Below are positions 50,639-60,671 of a DNA stretch of 64,000 nt, in pieces. Location of the stretch: the NCBI GenBank assembly GCA_002370555.1, contig AP014718.1, positions 62,001 through 126,000 of the forward strand, written 5' to 3'. Source of the stretch: Arthrobacter sp. Hiyo4. GTDB lineage: Bacteria > Actinomycetota > Actinomycetes > Actinomycetales > Micrococcaceae. Positions within the stretch are counted from its first letter, which is position 1; each line of letters opens with the position of its first letter. A program made the position numbers and the translations under genes. The notes beneath the pieces were generated by a model. It saw nothing but the letters and a program-made list of their open reading frames with translations, searched no databases and had not been told where the DNA came from.

Positions 50639-50967
50639 ATGACAGTAAATCGAAACCCGGTGGTTGATTCATTTCTTGAGTCACTGGACCACCCGTTGAA
50701 GCCTGTGATTGGAAGGCGCCCAGTTTCTGTTTCGAATCTGTTGACCGCGCCACTTTTAACTTGAGGCCCCTGCATCATGTGCAGCTGATTTTCCACCGTG
50801 GCGCGAAGACCATCGTGGATGACTTTCATTTTGATGCCTCTGAATGGAGCGGGGTGTTGGAAATGATCGGGCAAGACCGCGGCCAGGTGATTTTTCCGAG
50901 CGCGGAGGCCGCGGCGGCCAGACAGGAGGATTTCGTGGCGCTGGTGCGGGAGTGGGTTCGAGCCTGA
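50639..50967 (+). pseudogene. DUF1801 (YdhG-like) protein with a short internal deletion
   Basis: The start MTVNRNPVVDSFLESLDHPL and KPVI is followed in another frame by WKAPSFCFESVDRATFNLRP, LHHVQLIFHRGAKTIVDDFH and SAEAAAARQEDFVALVREWV. In DUF1801 proteins about 20 residues normally lie between these parts (roughly a xAILxADPxIxExxKW stretch). They are absent, and the junction TGATTGGAAGGCG is consistent with a small deletion. Function of the family is unknown. Confidence 0.6.
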
Positions 50968-51114
50968 CCTGCGGGTTGACCTGCGCATACCGGCAGTGGG
51001 TGACGCGATTCGTCGGCGCTGCTCGGGGGTACTCCGGCAGGACTCTGATAGTCTTCAGTCATCCACGGGCCTCCCGGGCGCTTCTTTGGCCGGTTGTAGA
51101 TAACGAGTGGGAAC

Positions 51115-51131
51115 TCGCGATTTTATCGCGA
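51115..51131. promoter_or_regulatory. Palindrome TCGCGA-TTTTA-TCGCGA upstream of ureA
   Basis: Perfect 6-bp arms 18 bases before the ureA start. It could be an operator or a leader hairpin for the urease operon. The flanks ACTCGCGA and TCGCGAAT are also partly symmetrical. No matching regulator gene lies nearby. Confidence 0.5.
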
Positions 51132-51148
51132 ATGATTTGGAGGCTCTC

Positions 51149-51451
<303 letters not shown>

Positions 51452-51465
51452 GCGAAGGAGAACCC

Positions 51466-51813
51466 ATGAAACCCGGCGAATACGTCCTCCGCCCGGAGCC
51501 CATCATGTGCAATGCGGGCCTCATTCCCCGCACCCTGGCCGTAATCAACCGCGGTGACCGCCCCATCCAGGTGGGGTCCCACTACCATTTCTTCGAGGTG
51601 AACGATGCCCTCGAGTTCGACCGGGACGCCGCCCACGGCTTCCGGCTGGACATCCCGGCGGGCACCGCAGTGCGGTTCGAGCCCGGGGATGAAAAAACCG
51701 TCAACCTGCTCGCGTTCTCCGGCGACCGTGCGGTCTACGGGTTCCGGAACCGGATCAACGGCCCGCTCGAGCCCAGCCGCGGCCTGATCTCCCTGCAGGA
51801 CGACACCAAATGA
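51466..51813 (+). CDS. ureB: Urease subunit beta
   Basis: Intact 115 residues: [55 protein letters not shown] and [25 protein letters not shown] precedes the ATG. It overlaps ureC by 4 bases. Confidence 0.96.
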   Translation: MKPGEYVLRPEPIMCNAGLIPRTLAVINRGDRPIQVGSHYHFFEVNDALEFDRDAAHGFRLDIPAGTAVRFEPGDEKTVNLLAFSGDRAVYGFRNRINGPLEPSRGLISLQDDTK

Positions 51814-53521
51814 GTTTCGAGCTGAGCCGCAAACAGTACTCGGACCTCTACGGCCCCACCACGGGCGACGCCGTCCGCCTGGCTGACACTGACCTGTTCC
51901 TCGAGATTGAGCACGACCACACCAACTACGGTGAAGAGGTGGTGTTTGGTGGCGGCAAGGTCATCCGTGACGGCATGGGCCAGAACGGGCAGCTGGTGCG
52001 CGACGAGGACATTCCGGACACCGTGATCACCAATGTGATTGTGCTTGACTACACCGGCATCTACAAAGCCGATGTGGCACTGCGCGACGGGCACATATTC
52101 AAAATCGGCAAGGCCGGAAATCCGCAGATCTCCGGGGGCGTGAACATCACCATCGGCGTTGCAACCGACATCATCGCGGGCGAAGGCAAGATCCTCACTG
52201 CCGGCGGCATAGACACCCACGTGCACTTCGTGAGTCCCGATCAGGTCCCGGTGGCCCTGGCGTCGGGGATCACCACGCTGATCGGCGGCGGCACCGGACC
52301 GAGCGAAGGGACTAAGGCCACCACCGTCACGCCGGGCGCCTGGCACATTTCCCGCATGCTCCAGGCCACGGAGAACCTGCCGATCAACATCGGCCTGCTC
52401 GGCAAAGGCCACGCCAGCGCAAGCGAACCCTTGCGGAACAGATCCGGGCTGGCGCCATCGGGCTCAAGGTGCACGAGGACTGGGGTTCCACCACATCCTC
52501 GATCGATACGTCGCTGCGCGTGGCCGACGAGTACGACGTGCAGGTGGCCATCCACTCCGACACCCTCAACGAGTGCGGCTTCGTCGAAGACACCATCCGG
52601 GCCATTGGCGGCCGCGTCATCCACACCTTCCACACCGAAGGCGCCGGCGGCGGGCATGCCCCGGACATCATCAAGATCGCGTCGCTGCCCAACGTCCTGC
52701 CGGCGTCGACCAATCCCACCCTGCCGTACACCGTCAACACCATCGACGAACATCTCGACATGCTGATGGTCTGCCACCACTTGAGCCCGGACATCCCCGA
52801 AGACGTGGCCTTCGCTGATTCGCGGATCCGCAAGGAGACCATCGCAGCGGAGGACGTGCTGCACGACATGGGCATCTTCTCCATCACCAGCTCCGACTCC
52901 CAGGCCATGGGCCGGGTGGGCGAGGTGGTCCTGCGCACCTGGCAGGTAGCGGACGCCATGAAACGCCAACGCGGAAAGCTGGACGGCGACTCCGAGGTGG
53001 GAGACAACTTCCGGCTCAAACGCTACGTGGCCAAATACACCATCAACCCGGCGATCGCCCACGGCATCGCGGACTCGGTAGGAAGCATCGAGGAGGGTAA
53101 ATTCGCCGACCTCGTGCTCTGGGACCCGATGTTCTTCGGCGTCAAGCCCGAGCTCGTACTCAAAGGCGGCCTGGCGGTCATGAGCGTCATGGGCGATCCC
53201 AACGCCTCGATCCCCACCCCGCAGCCACGCACCATGCGCAGCAATTTCGGGGCGCTCGGCACCGCGGTACATGCCTCCTCGATCACGTTTCTTTCCCAGG
53301 CAGCCATCGCCGCCGGAGTCCCCGAAAAGCTGGGCCTGCGCCGCGTGATCCGTCCGGTGAGCGGGATCCGTAGCCTCACCAAGGCAGACATGAAACACAA
53401 CGGCGAGACGCCGGAAATCGCCGTTGACCCCGAAACCTACTCGGTGACTGTCGACGGCGTGCCCATCACGGCGGAGCCCTCGACGGTGCTGCCCATGGCG
53501 CAGCGCTACTTCCTCTTCTAG
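51810..53521 (+). CDS. ureC: Urease subunit alpha; one frameshift near 52430
   Basis: Catalytic subunit with the dinickel centre, about 571 codons after repair. Metal and catalytic motifs: [14 protein letters not shown], the carbamylated lysine in [41 protein letters not shown] and the flap histidine stretch [20 protein letters not shown]. The break is at GHASASEPL, where a missing base in TTGCGGAAC (normally [13 protein letters not shown]) changes frame. Both halves overlap correctly, so I treat it as one functional gene with a sequence error. Confidence 0.94.
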
Positions 53522-53545
53522 ACACATATCCCTAAGGGGGCATAT

Positions 53546-54031
53546 ATGATCATCGACCACGTCATCGCCAACCGGCACGATCTCCCCGACGGCGAGCTGG
53601 CCGGCCTCCACGAGGAGCAGGTCCTCCTGCCGAGCGCGGAACTCGTCAAAAAAATCCAGCGCGTGACCACCGACCACGGCCGTGAACTGGGCATCCGGCT
53701 CAGCGGTGCCGCGGGCCCGGTGCGGGATCTCCGGGACGGCGACATCCTGTTCCGCGACGACAAAACGGTCATCGTGGTGACTGTGCTGGCCACCGACGTC
53801 CTTGTTATCGCCGCGCGCAGCATCCGTGAAATGGGGGTCGTGGCGCACAACCTCGGCAACCGGCACATGCAGGCGCAGTTCTTCGACGCCGACAGTGAAT
53901 ATGCCGCCGAGGTGATGGTGGTGCAGTACGACCACACGATCGAGGATTACCTGATCCACGTTGGTGTGCCGTACTCACGCCAGGAACGTGTGGTGCCCGT
54001 GCCGTTCCGCCATGCCGAACACACCCACTGA
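53546..54031 (+). CDS. ureE: Urease accessory protein UreE (nickel metallochaperone)
   Basis: Intact 161 residues. An N-terminal domain (LLPSAELVKKIQRVTTDHGR, ELGIRLSGAAGPVRDLRDGD) is followed by a C-terminal metal-binding domain with VVAHNLGNRHMQAQFF. The short histidine tail, FRHAEHTH, can bind nickel. It delivers nickel to the UreG complex. It overlaps ureF by 20 bases. Confidence 0.94.
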   Translation: MIIDHVIANRHDLPDGELAGLHEEQVLLPSAELVKKIQRVTTDHGRELGIRLSGAAGPVRDLRDGDILFRDDKTVIVVTVLATDVLVIAARSIREMGVVAHNLGNRHMQAQFFDADSEYAAEVMVVQYDHTIEDYLIHVGVPYSRQERVVPVPFRHAEHTH

Positions 54032-54721
54032 GCGCGTGAACGAGCCGCCGTCGTACCTGCTGCCGCTGTTGCAGCTCTCTGATTCCGCGCTCCCCACCGG
54101 CGGGTTCAGCCATTCCTTCGGTATGGAAACGTTCCTGGAACGTGGCCTCATCGACGGCGAAGCGAGTTTCGCCAGCTGGTTGAGCCAGTTTGTGAGCATC
54201 CAGCTGACCTACAGTGACGGGTTCGCCCTGCGCCTGGCGTACGAGGCGTCCTCGGTTGACGAGATTGCCCGGGTCGACCGGATGATCGCGGCGGCGGCGC
54301 TGCCCCGTGAGGTCCGCGAGGCGGGGACCAAGATGGGTGCACGGATGCTGGCCATCGCCGGAACCGTTGCGCCGGGAGCCCGGCTCGCGGGCTACGCGGC
54401 CGACGTCGGATCCGGGCGTTGCGCCGGGCATCCGGCGGTCGCGTTCGGCGTCGCCGGCCGGCAGTTGGGCGTCCCCCTGGAGGAATTGCTTGCGAGCTAC
54501 CTCTTCACGGCGGTCACGTCGCTGACGCAAAACGCCATCCGGGCCATCCCCATCGGGCAGGACGCCGGGCAGCGTGTGTTGCTGGGAACGCATCCCAAGA
54601 TCATGGATGCCGTCCACCGGATCCAGGCACTGGATGCCGACGACTTCGGGATCACGGCCCGGGCCTGGAAATCGCCCAGTTGCGCCACGAACGCCAGCGT
54701 GTCCGCATGTTTATGTCTTAG
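54012..54721 (+). CDS. ureF: Urease accessory protein UreF; one frameshift near 54660
   Basis: All-helical chaperone bridging UreG and the UreD-apourease complex. The family start is clear: [20 protein letters not shown] and [20 protein letters not shown]; later [20 protein letters not shown] and [20 protein letters not shown]. The frame breaks after GITARA; the continuing frame gives [19 protein letters not shown] with a stop at 54719-54721, the usual C-terminus. The ATG at 54012 lies within the ureE 3' end. Confidence 0.9.
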
Positions 54722-54763
54722 CAGTCCGCGGTTCGCCGCACCCAATACGTAGCAAGGAGCACC

Positions 54764-55377
54764 ATGAATCTCATCAAAATCGGCGTTGGCGGTCCTGTCG
54801 GCGCAGGCAAGACCCAGCTCGTGGAACGCCTGACCCGCCACCTCAGCGCCGAGATCTCGATGGCCGCGATCACCAACGACATCTACACCATCGAGGACGC
54901 CAAGATCCTCGCGGCCAATGGGATCCTGCCCCTGGACCGCATCATCGGCATCGAAACCGGCGGCTGCCCGCACACGGCCATCCGGGAGGACACGTCGATG
55001 AACTCGGCCGCTGTGGAGGAGCTGCGGCTGCGCCACCCCGGCCTCGAAGTCGTCTTCATCGAAAGCGGGGAGACAACCTTTCGGCCACGTTCAGCCCGGA
55101 GCTCGTGGACTTCTCGATCTACATCATCGACGTCGCGCAGGGCGAAAAAATCCCGCGCAAGGCCGGCCAGGGCATGATCAAGTCCGACTTCTTCATCATC
55201 AACAAAATGGACCTGGCCCCCTACGTGGGTGCTGACCTCTCCGTGATGGAGGCGGACACTCTCGAGTTCCGCGGCAACAAGCCCTACTGCTTCACGAACC
55301 TCAAGACCGACGAAGGCCTGGAGCACGTCATTAACTGGATCAGGCGCGACGTGCTCATGCTTGACCTCCGCCAGTGA
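54764..55377 (+). CDS. ureG: Urease accessory GTPase UreG; one frameshift near 55075
   Basis: GTP-driven nickel-insertion protein, about 204 residues. The P-loop is [17 protein letters not shown], then [36 protein letters not shown] with the CPH nickel-binding motif, and, after one base is restored in [33 protein letters not shown] and [17 protein letters not shown] with the guanine-specificity NKMD. AGGAGCACC precedes the ATG. The stop overlaps the ureD GTG start. Confidence 0.93.
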
Positions 55378-56242
55378 CGGGTGCGCCCGCGCCCGAACTC
55401 CCGGTGCGCCGCGCCGCCGTCGAACTCGCCGGTACGCTCGCCCTCACCGTGGGTGTGCGGGGCGGCCGCTGCATCGCCACGAGCCAGTACCACCAGGGCG
55501 CTCTGCGTATCCTGCGGCCGCACTACCTCGATGACACCGGCCAGGTCTGCTACGTGGTGGTCAATCCGGGGGTGGATACGTCGGTGGCGACGAGTATGAA
55601 ATCGACATATCTGTGGAAACAGGGGCCCGGCTCCTGCTGACCACACAGTCGGCGACGAAGGTCTACCGCACTCCCGCGACCCGGGCCGAACAGCGGACGC
55701 ACATCCGGCTCGGCCCCAACGCGAGCCTGGAATCTGTGCCGGACCCGCTGATCGCCTACCGCGGGGCTACCTACCGGCAGGCCACCGTGATTGAGATGGA
55801 TGGCAGCGCCTCGCTGGTGATGGCCGAGATCGTCACGCCGGGCTGGTCACCGGACGGCGCCCTGTTCGGCTACGACGAGATCCGCCTGCGGAACGAGATC
55901 TCGGTCGACGGGCGCCTGGTGGTACTCGACAACCTGCTGATCCGCCCACAGACCGGTGCCGCCCCGATCGACGGCATGGCCTTCCTCGAGGACTACACCC
56001 ACGTCGGTTCCCTCCTGGTGATGGATGCCCGCGTGGACGCGGCGCTGCTGAACGAACTGCATGATCTGCTGGTGCCCCTGGCCGGGGGCTGCAACCTGGG
56101 CATGTCACTGCTCGACGGCGGCCTGGCCATCCGGGTCCTGTCCCACGCCACCGAGCCGCTGGAGGCCGTCATCCGCGCCGGCATCGATTTTCTGCGGTTC
56201 CGCTGGCACGGCCAGCCCCGCCTCGACCTTCGAAAGTACTGA
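55374..56242 (+). CDS. ureD: Urease accessory protein UreD; one frameshift near 55575
   Basis: Scaffold that binds apourease for metallocentre assembly. Start GTG at 55374 overlapping the ureG TGA. Readable parts: [20 protein letters not shown] and VVNPG, then, after the shift, [60 protein letters not shown] and [16 protein letters not shown]. The break lies at GGGGGTGGATACG, a G run. It is immediately followed (no gap) by the nickel permease. Confidence 0.92.
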
Positions 56243-57313
56243 ATGAAAGCCCTCTTGAACCACCACGAGCGGGAAGCCCTCCCGACGGCCCGCCGCTTGG
56301 CGGTCACCTTCGCGGCAGTCGCCGCCCTCCACATCGTGATGCTCGCGCTGCTGGCCGATTCGCTGCGCACAAACCACAACCCTGTGGTGCTCGGCCTGCT
56401 CATCACGGCCTACCTGGCCGGTGTGAAGCACAGCTACGACTGGGACCACATTGCGGCGATCGACAACTCCACCCGCCGCTTCGCCGCCCAGGGCCGCAGC
56501 CCCGTCAGCGTGGGCTTCGCCTTCAGCATGGGCCACAGCATGGTGGTTGTGCTTGCCGGGGTGCTTGTGGTCAGTGGTGCCGGCATCATTCAGGACGCGC
56601 TGAATGACGGATCGTCCGCGAACGTGGTTCTGAGCATTACCGGGGCATCCGTCTCGGGGCTGTTCCTGCTGACCATCGGTGTCTACAACGCGGCCGCGTT
56701 CCGGCGGACCGCGTTGCTGTACCGGCGGGTCAAGGACGGTGGCACAGTAACCCGCGAGGAACTGGCGCCGACCGGGCTCGTGGCCCGTCTGCTCGACAGA
56801 CCGCTCTCCCGGGTTAACCGCCCGCGCGACATTTTCGTCCTGGGGTTCCTCTTCGGCCTTGGCTTCGACACGGCCTCCACCATCGCGTTCCTGCTCCTCA
56901 CAGCGACGGCCGCCCTCGCCGGCATCTCCCCGGTCGCGCTGATGGCCCTGCCCTTCGGCTTTATGGCGGCGATGACGCTGTTCGATACGGTGAACGGCGT
57001 CGCGATGATGAAGATGTACCGAAGCGCCGTTGTGGACCCCAAGCGCCGGATCGGTTTCAACATGGTCATCACAGGTGTTTCCGCAGTCTCTGCCCTGTTC
57101 ATCTCGGCCATCACGATCGCCGGGATCCTCCACGGGCTGCTCGGACTTACCGACCCGGTGACCACGTTCCTGGCCGAACTCGACCTGGGCCACGCCGGTC
57201 TGGTCCTCGTGGGGCTGCTGCTGTTCATCTGGGCCGCGCATACCTGGATGCGCCGGGCCGGCGAAGCCGCTTCTGCCGCCTCTGCCGCAACGGGCGGAAA
57301 TCCGCAGGCATAG
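56243..57313 (+). CDS. NiCoT-family nickel/cobalt transporter (HoxN/NixA type)
   Basis: Intact 356-residue, eight-helix permease that imports Ni2+ for urease. The defining histidine/aspartate motif reads KHSYDWDHIAAIDNSTR in helix 2, followed by GFAFSMGHSMVVVLAG. LGFLFGLGFDTASTIAFLLL is the second conserved motif and LPFGFMAAMTLFDTVNGVAM the third. It starts on the base after the ureD stop, so it is part of the urease operon and supplies its metal. Confidence 0.94.
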   Translation: MKALLNHHEREALPTARRLAVTFAAVAALHIVMLALLADSLRTNHNPVVLGLLITAYLAGVKHSYDWDHIAAIDNSTRRFAAQGRSPVSVGFAFSMGHSMVVVLAGVLVVSGAGIIQDALNDGSSANVVLSITGASVSGLFLLTIGVYNAAAFRRTALLYRRVKDGGTVTREELAPTGLVARLLDRPLSRVNRPRDIFVLGFLFGLGFDTASTIAFLLLTATAALAGISPVALMALPFGFMAAMTLFDTVNGVAMMKMYRSAVVDPKRRIGFNMVITGVSAVSALFISAITIAGILHGLLGLTDPVTTFLAELDLGHAGLVLVGLLLFIWAAHTWMRRAGEAASAASAATGGNPQA

Positions 57314-57365
57314 GGCTCGACGGCGGGACCGCCTTGGTGCCGCCGGCGCCAGGCCGGGAGCGGCG

Positions 57366-57788
57366 CTACTCGGCGGGCGGCCGCTGCCGTTGCCGCTTCG
57401 TCGCAGACCGCTGTTCCTTGGCGGCGAGGCGACGGCGGTTAGATCCCCGGGTGGGTTTGGTCGCCCGGCGCTTGGGACCTTCGGGTGCCAGGCCTTCGGC
57501 CACGAGGTCTGCGAGTCTGGCCAGGGCGGTCTCGCGGTTGCGCAGCTGGGAGCGCTGCTCGGAGGAGGCCACGGTGATCACGCCGGAAATGAGGCGTGGT
57601 CCGAGCCGCCTGAGGAGCATCAGCCGTTGGTCATCCGTGAGCACGGCGGAGCCGGCGATGTTCCATGAGAGTTCGGCGCGGCTGTCCGTCGTATTGACGT
57701 GCTGACCCCCTGGCCCGGACGAACGCGAGAACCGCCAGCGGAGTTCCGACGCCGGAATTGTGAGCGCGGGCGACACCTCCAGATCCAT
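57366..57788 (-). CDS. arfB: Alternative ribosome-rescue factor ArfB (YaeJ family)
   Basis: Peptidyl-tRNA hydrolase that frees stalled ribosomes lacking a stop codon. It is intact at 140 residues. The catalytic loop is RFSRSSGPGGQHVNTTDSRA with GGQ, followed by SWNIAGSAVLTDDQRLMLLR. The C-terminal tail is rich in Arg/Lys (RRATKPTRGSNRRRLAAKEQ) and would lie in the mRNA channel. Its stop lies 50 bases past the nickel permease, convergent with it. Confidence 0.93.
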   Translation of the reverse strand: MDLEVSPALTIPASELRWRFSRSSGPGGQHVNTTDSRAELSWNIAGSAVLTDDQRLMLLRRLGPRLISGVITVASSEQRSQLRNRETALARLADLVAEGLAPEGPKRRATKPTRGSNRRRLAAKEQRSATKRQRQRPPAE

Positions 57789-57956
57789 GCACCCAGCGTT
57801 GCACACTATGGGAGCGATCCACGCCCTCAGGCACGGGTAGCAGAGGGAGGTACTGGCAGACCCCTGATAGGCAGGGCCCTCGCTGGGACGGGGACGACCG
57901 GGTTGTATTGAACGTGAAGCCCAGTCTTTGCCCCCAACCCGTTGAACGGAGCCAGC

Positions 57957-59183
57957 GTGACCGCCATCGAAACCACCATTCCCGCACGCGAGCAGGCGGT
58001 GGGCCGGCCCCTGGCGGTTGTGCTCGGCCTGCTGACCATCTTCGGACCCATCTCCATGGACCTGTACCTCCCGGTCCTCCCGGCCCTCACCGCTGAACTG
58101 CAAAGCACGACGTCGGTGGCCCAGTTGACCATCACCGCGTGCCTGCTGGGCCTCGCCATCGGCCAATTGGTGGCAGGGCCGCTCTCGGACCGCCTGGGGC
58201 GGCGGACTCCGCTGCTGATCGGCGTGGTTGCCTACACGGTCACGTCGGTCCTGTGTGCGCTGAGCCCGACCGTCGAGACGCTCATCGTCGGCAGGTTTGT
58301 CCAGGGCCTTGCCGGAGCCGTGGGCATCGTTATTGCGCAGGCTGCCGGGAGGGACGTCTACTCGGGCGCCAGGCTGATCCGCTACTACGGCCGCCTCACG
58401 GTTCTCGGCGGCCTGGCCGCCATCATCGGCCCGGTCATTGGCGGGCAACTCGCAACCGTCACGGACTGGCGCGGAGTGTTCCTGTTCCTTTCCGCCGTCG
58501 GGGTCGCGGTCCTGGTGGCATCTTTGGTGATCTTCAAGGAGACCCTGCCCGCGGACCGGCGGGTGACCGGCGGTCTCGCGCACACACTCCAGGGTTTCCG
58601 CCGGCTCCTCGCCGACCCGGTGTTCGTCGGGGCCGTGCTGATTACCGGTTTCACCTACTCGGCGGTCTTCGCCTATCTGAGCGGGGCCACCTACATCCTC
58701 CAGGGCATGTACGGGCTCTCCCCGCAGGGCTACTCGTTCGCTTTCGGGCTGAATTCACTGGGCTTTGTGGTTTTCGGGTTCGTCGGTGGCCGGCTCGCTG
58801 AAGGGTGGTCCGAACGGGGAACGCTTGCCGTGGGCCTGCTCATGACGGCGGCCGGTGCGCTGGGGCTACTGGCGACGGCGGTCCTGCACCTGCCGCTGAT
58901 CGCCATAGTCCTGTCCCTGTTCACCATGGTCAGCGGCGTGGCCGTGACCAGTCCGCCGGCCACGTCGCTTGCCCTCAAGGATTATCCAGATATCGCCGGG
59001 ACCGCCTCCTCATTGCTGGGGCTGGGCCGGTACGCCTTCGGCGGCATCGCCGCACCCTTGGTGGGCATCGGCGGCGCCAACGACGCCGTCCCGTTCGGGA
59101 TCGTCGCGGCCGTTTCCGCGGCAGCAGCCGTCCTTTGCCTGGGGCTGGTCAGGAGGCGGCGTGGTCAGGATCGAATTCGCTGA
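57957..59183 (+). CDS. Bcr/CflA-type multidrug efflux MFS transporter
   Basis: Intact 408 residues with 12 helices. The first loop shows the family pattern IFGPISMDLYLPVLPAL, then VAQLTITACLLGLAIGQLVA and GPLSDRLGRRTPLLIGV (motif A), followed by VGRFVQGLAGAVGIVIAQAA. It exports hydrophobic drugs by proton antiport. Start GTG at 57957 with GGAG 5 bases upstream; a TTG at 57942 is less likely. Confidence 0.9.
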   Translation: MTAIETTIPAREQAVGRPLAVVLGLLTIFGPISMDLYLPVLPALTAELQSTTSVAQLTITACLLGLAIGQLVAGPLSDRLGRRTPLLIGVVAYTVTSVLCALSPTVETLIVGRFVQGLAGAVGIVIAQAAGRDVYSGARLIRYYGRLTVLGGLAAIIGPVIGGQLATVTDWRGVFLFLSAVGVAVLVASLVIFKETLPADRRVTGGLAHTLQGFRRLLADPVFVGAVLITGFTYSAVFAYLSGATYILQGMYGLSPQGYSFAFGLNSLGFVVFGFVGGRLAEGWSERGTLAVGLLMTAAGALGLLATAVLHLPLIAIVLSLFTMVSGVAVTSPPATSLALKDYPDIAGTASSLLGLGRYAFGGIAAPLVGIGGANDAVPFGIVAAVSAAAAVLCLGLVRRRRGQDRIR

Positions 59184-59218
59184 CCCGGACCACACTCGCG
59201 CACCATCTATGGGATGCG

Positions 59219-59512
59219 TCAGCGAGGCTTATAGACGTCCGCACGGTGCTCGATGCGGTGTACATATAAGGTGTGTTCTTCAATATCGAGGGTGAACAAC
59301 ACGCGGTAGTCACCGCGGCGTGCGGTGCGCAGGCCCAGGAGTTCACTTGTTAGGGGCTTGCTGAACCGGCGGGGATTGTCGGCCAGAACTCCAGTAACGA
59401 ATTCGACAATTGCGGCAGCAGCCTTCTCGGGCAGCCGACGAAACCCCTTCAGTGCGGGGCTGGTGACTTCGATTCTCCAGCGGCCCTGCTCGTTCGATGG
59501 TTCCTCAGTCAC
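59219..59512 (-). CDS. RelE/ParE-type toxin
   Basis: 97 residues: WRIEVTSPALKGFRRLPEKA, LTSELLGLRTARRGDYRVLF and EHTLYVHRIEHRADVYKPR. This is the RelE mRNA-interferase fold with the basic C-terminal segment (RRGDYRVLF, HRADVY) that acts in the ribosome. It overlaps the upstream antitoxin gene by 4 bases. Confidence 0.9.
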   Translation of the reverse strand: MTEEPSNEQGRWRIEVTSPALKGFRRLPEKAAAAIVEFVTGVLADNPRRFSKPLTSELLGLRTARRGDYRVLFTLDIEEHTLYVHRIEHRADVYKPR

Positions 59513-59784
59513 CTCGGCGGTAGCCCAAACTCGCGGCGCAGATCATCGCCGCTGAGGGTGTTCCCTGCCTCGATGTCGCGCCGGGCCTGTTCCAAATCTG
59601 TCCTGATGCCCGGCTGTGATAGCCAGTGGATGGTTTCCTGGAGTGACTCGAGGTCGTCAGCGGACATCAACACCGCTGACGGGTGCCCATGGCGGGTGAT
59701 CTGGATGATCTCATGCGTCTTGTCCGCCTCCTCCACGAGTGCGGAAAGCTTGTCCTTGGCTTCGCTAAGGGGCACGGTTTTCAT
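59509..59784 (-). CDS. Phd/YefM-type antitoxin of the RelE module
   Basis: 91 residues: MKTVPLSEAKDKLSALVEEA, ITRHGHPSAVLMSADDLESL, then a C-terminal acidic helix, LEQARRDIEAGNTLSGDDLR. It has the Phd/YefM DNA-binding N-terminus and a toxin-wrapping tail. It precedes the toxin and is probably autoregulated through the palindrome just upstream. Confidence 0.9.
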   Translation of the reverse strand: MKTVPLSEAKDKLSALVEEADKTHEIIQITRHGHPSAVLMSADDLESLQETIHWLSQPGIRTDLEQARRDIEAGNTLSGDDLRREFGLPPR

Positions 59785-59794
59785 ACTGTGATTA

Positions 59795-59812
59795 TAGCCT
59801 GAAGTCAGGCTA
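59795..59812. promoter_or_regulatory. Palindromic operator of the RelBE-type module
   Basis: TAGCCTGA-AG-TCAGGCTA, perfect 8-bp arms, 11 bases before the antitoxin ATG, with a further half-site GGCCTGACTTTTAGCC at 59819-59834. This is the arrangement expected for antitoxin autoregulation. Confidence 0.75.
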
Positions 59813-59885
59813 TTTTACTGGCCTGACTTTTAGCCGATGATGAACTCGCGCGGGATCAGCTGATGTCGCTGCCTCGGCCCGACGG

Positions 59886-60588
59886 TCACCCCGTCCGCTC
59901 CACCGCCGCCAGGATCGCCTGGCCCAATTCCACAGGTTTCGTGAACTGGGGCCAGTGCCCGGTGGGGATGTCCACGTACTCGACGTCGCGGATGCGGGCC
60001 AGCTCCGCGGTGAAGGGATGGCCGGCGTCGATCCATTCGGTGAGCAGCGACGACGGGAACTGGCACGCGATCACAGTCGCCGGAACGTCGTACCTGCGGA
60101 CGTCATGCAGGCGCTGCCTGCCATGCGCAACGCCCCTGGGCTCGGGGATGGCGCGTGCCCGGAACGACGCGCGCAACTCATCGGTGAGGTCCACCAGATC
60201 GGCGTCATCGAAGCCATCCCACGGCGGCAGCGGCACGTCATCGCCCTCGGTGGGCAACCCGTCATTGATGACGCCGCCCTCGCCCAGGGGTCCGCTGTCC
60301 ACGTAAATATTCCGGGCAACGCGGTCCGGCCGTGCGTCCGCCACTCCATGGATGACCGCGCCACCACCGGAGTGCCCCACCAGAACCACCTTTCCGTCGA
60401 GACCGTCCAGAACGTCTACGACGGCGGCAATATGGTCCTTCAGAGTGATGCCGCCGCGCTGTGCGTCCACAGATTCAAGGCCGGGAAGAGTCAGTGGATG
60501 GGTTGTGTGCCCGCCGCCTCCAGGGCAGGCGTCACCTCCCCCACGACGACGCGTCCAACCAGAAACCGGGTACCAAGATGATGTCCAT
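59886..60588 (-). CDS. Alpha/beta hydrolase; frameshift near 60535
   Basis: About 234 residues. The start MDIILVPGFWLDASSWG (ATG at 60588) leads, after a frame change, to TPALEAAGHTTHPLTLPGLE, LDGKVVLVGHSGGGAVIHG with the nucleophilic Ser in GHSGG, and the late VEYVDIPTGHWPQFTKPVEL with the catalytic His. The fold matches the esterase/haloalkane-dehalogenase-like group of small hydrolases in actinobacteria. Substrate unknown. Confidence 0.83.
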
Positions 60589-60616
60589 GACGGAACCCTA
60601 CTCCGCGACCCGGGTG

Positions 60617-60664
60617 CTGGGTAAGGCGCTGAGTTAGGCCCTGAGTAAGGCGCCGGGTACGGCT
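60617..60664. repeat. 12-bp tandem repeat, four imperfect copies
   Basis: Units CTGGGTAAGGCG, CTGAGTTAGGCC, CTGAGTAAGGCG, CCGGGTACGGCT follow one another directly between the hydrolase start and the truncated ABC ATPase. Confidence 0.65.
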
Positions 60665-60671
60665 GGCGCGG

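Noticed and set aside
52241..53959. 572-codon open frame on the minus strand
   Set aside because: It is antisense to ureC and ureE, whose products are unmistakable. Such long shadows are common in high-GC DNA.
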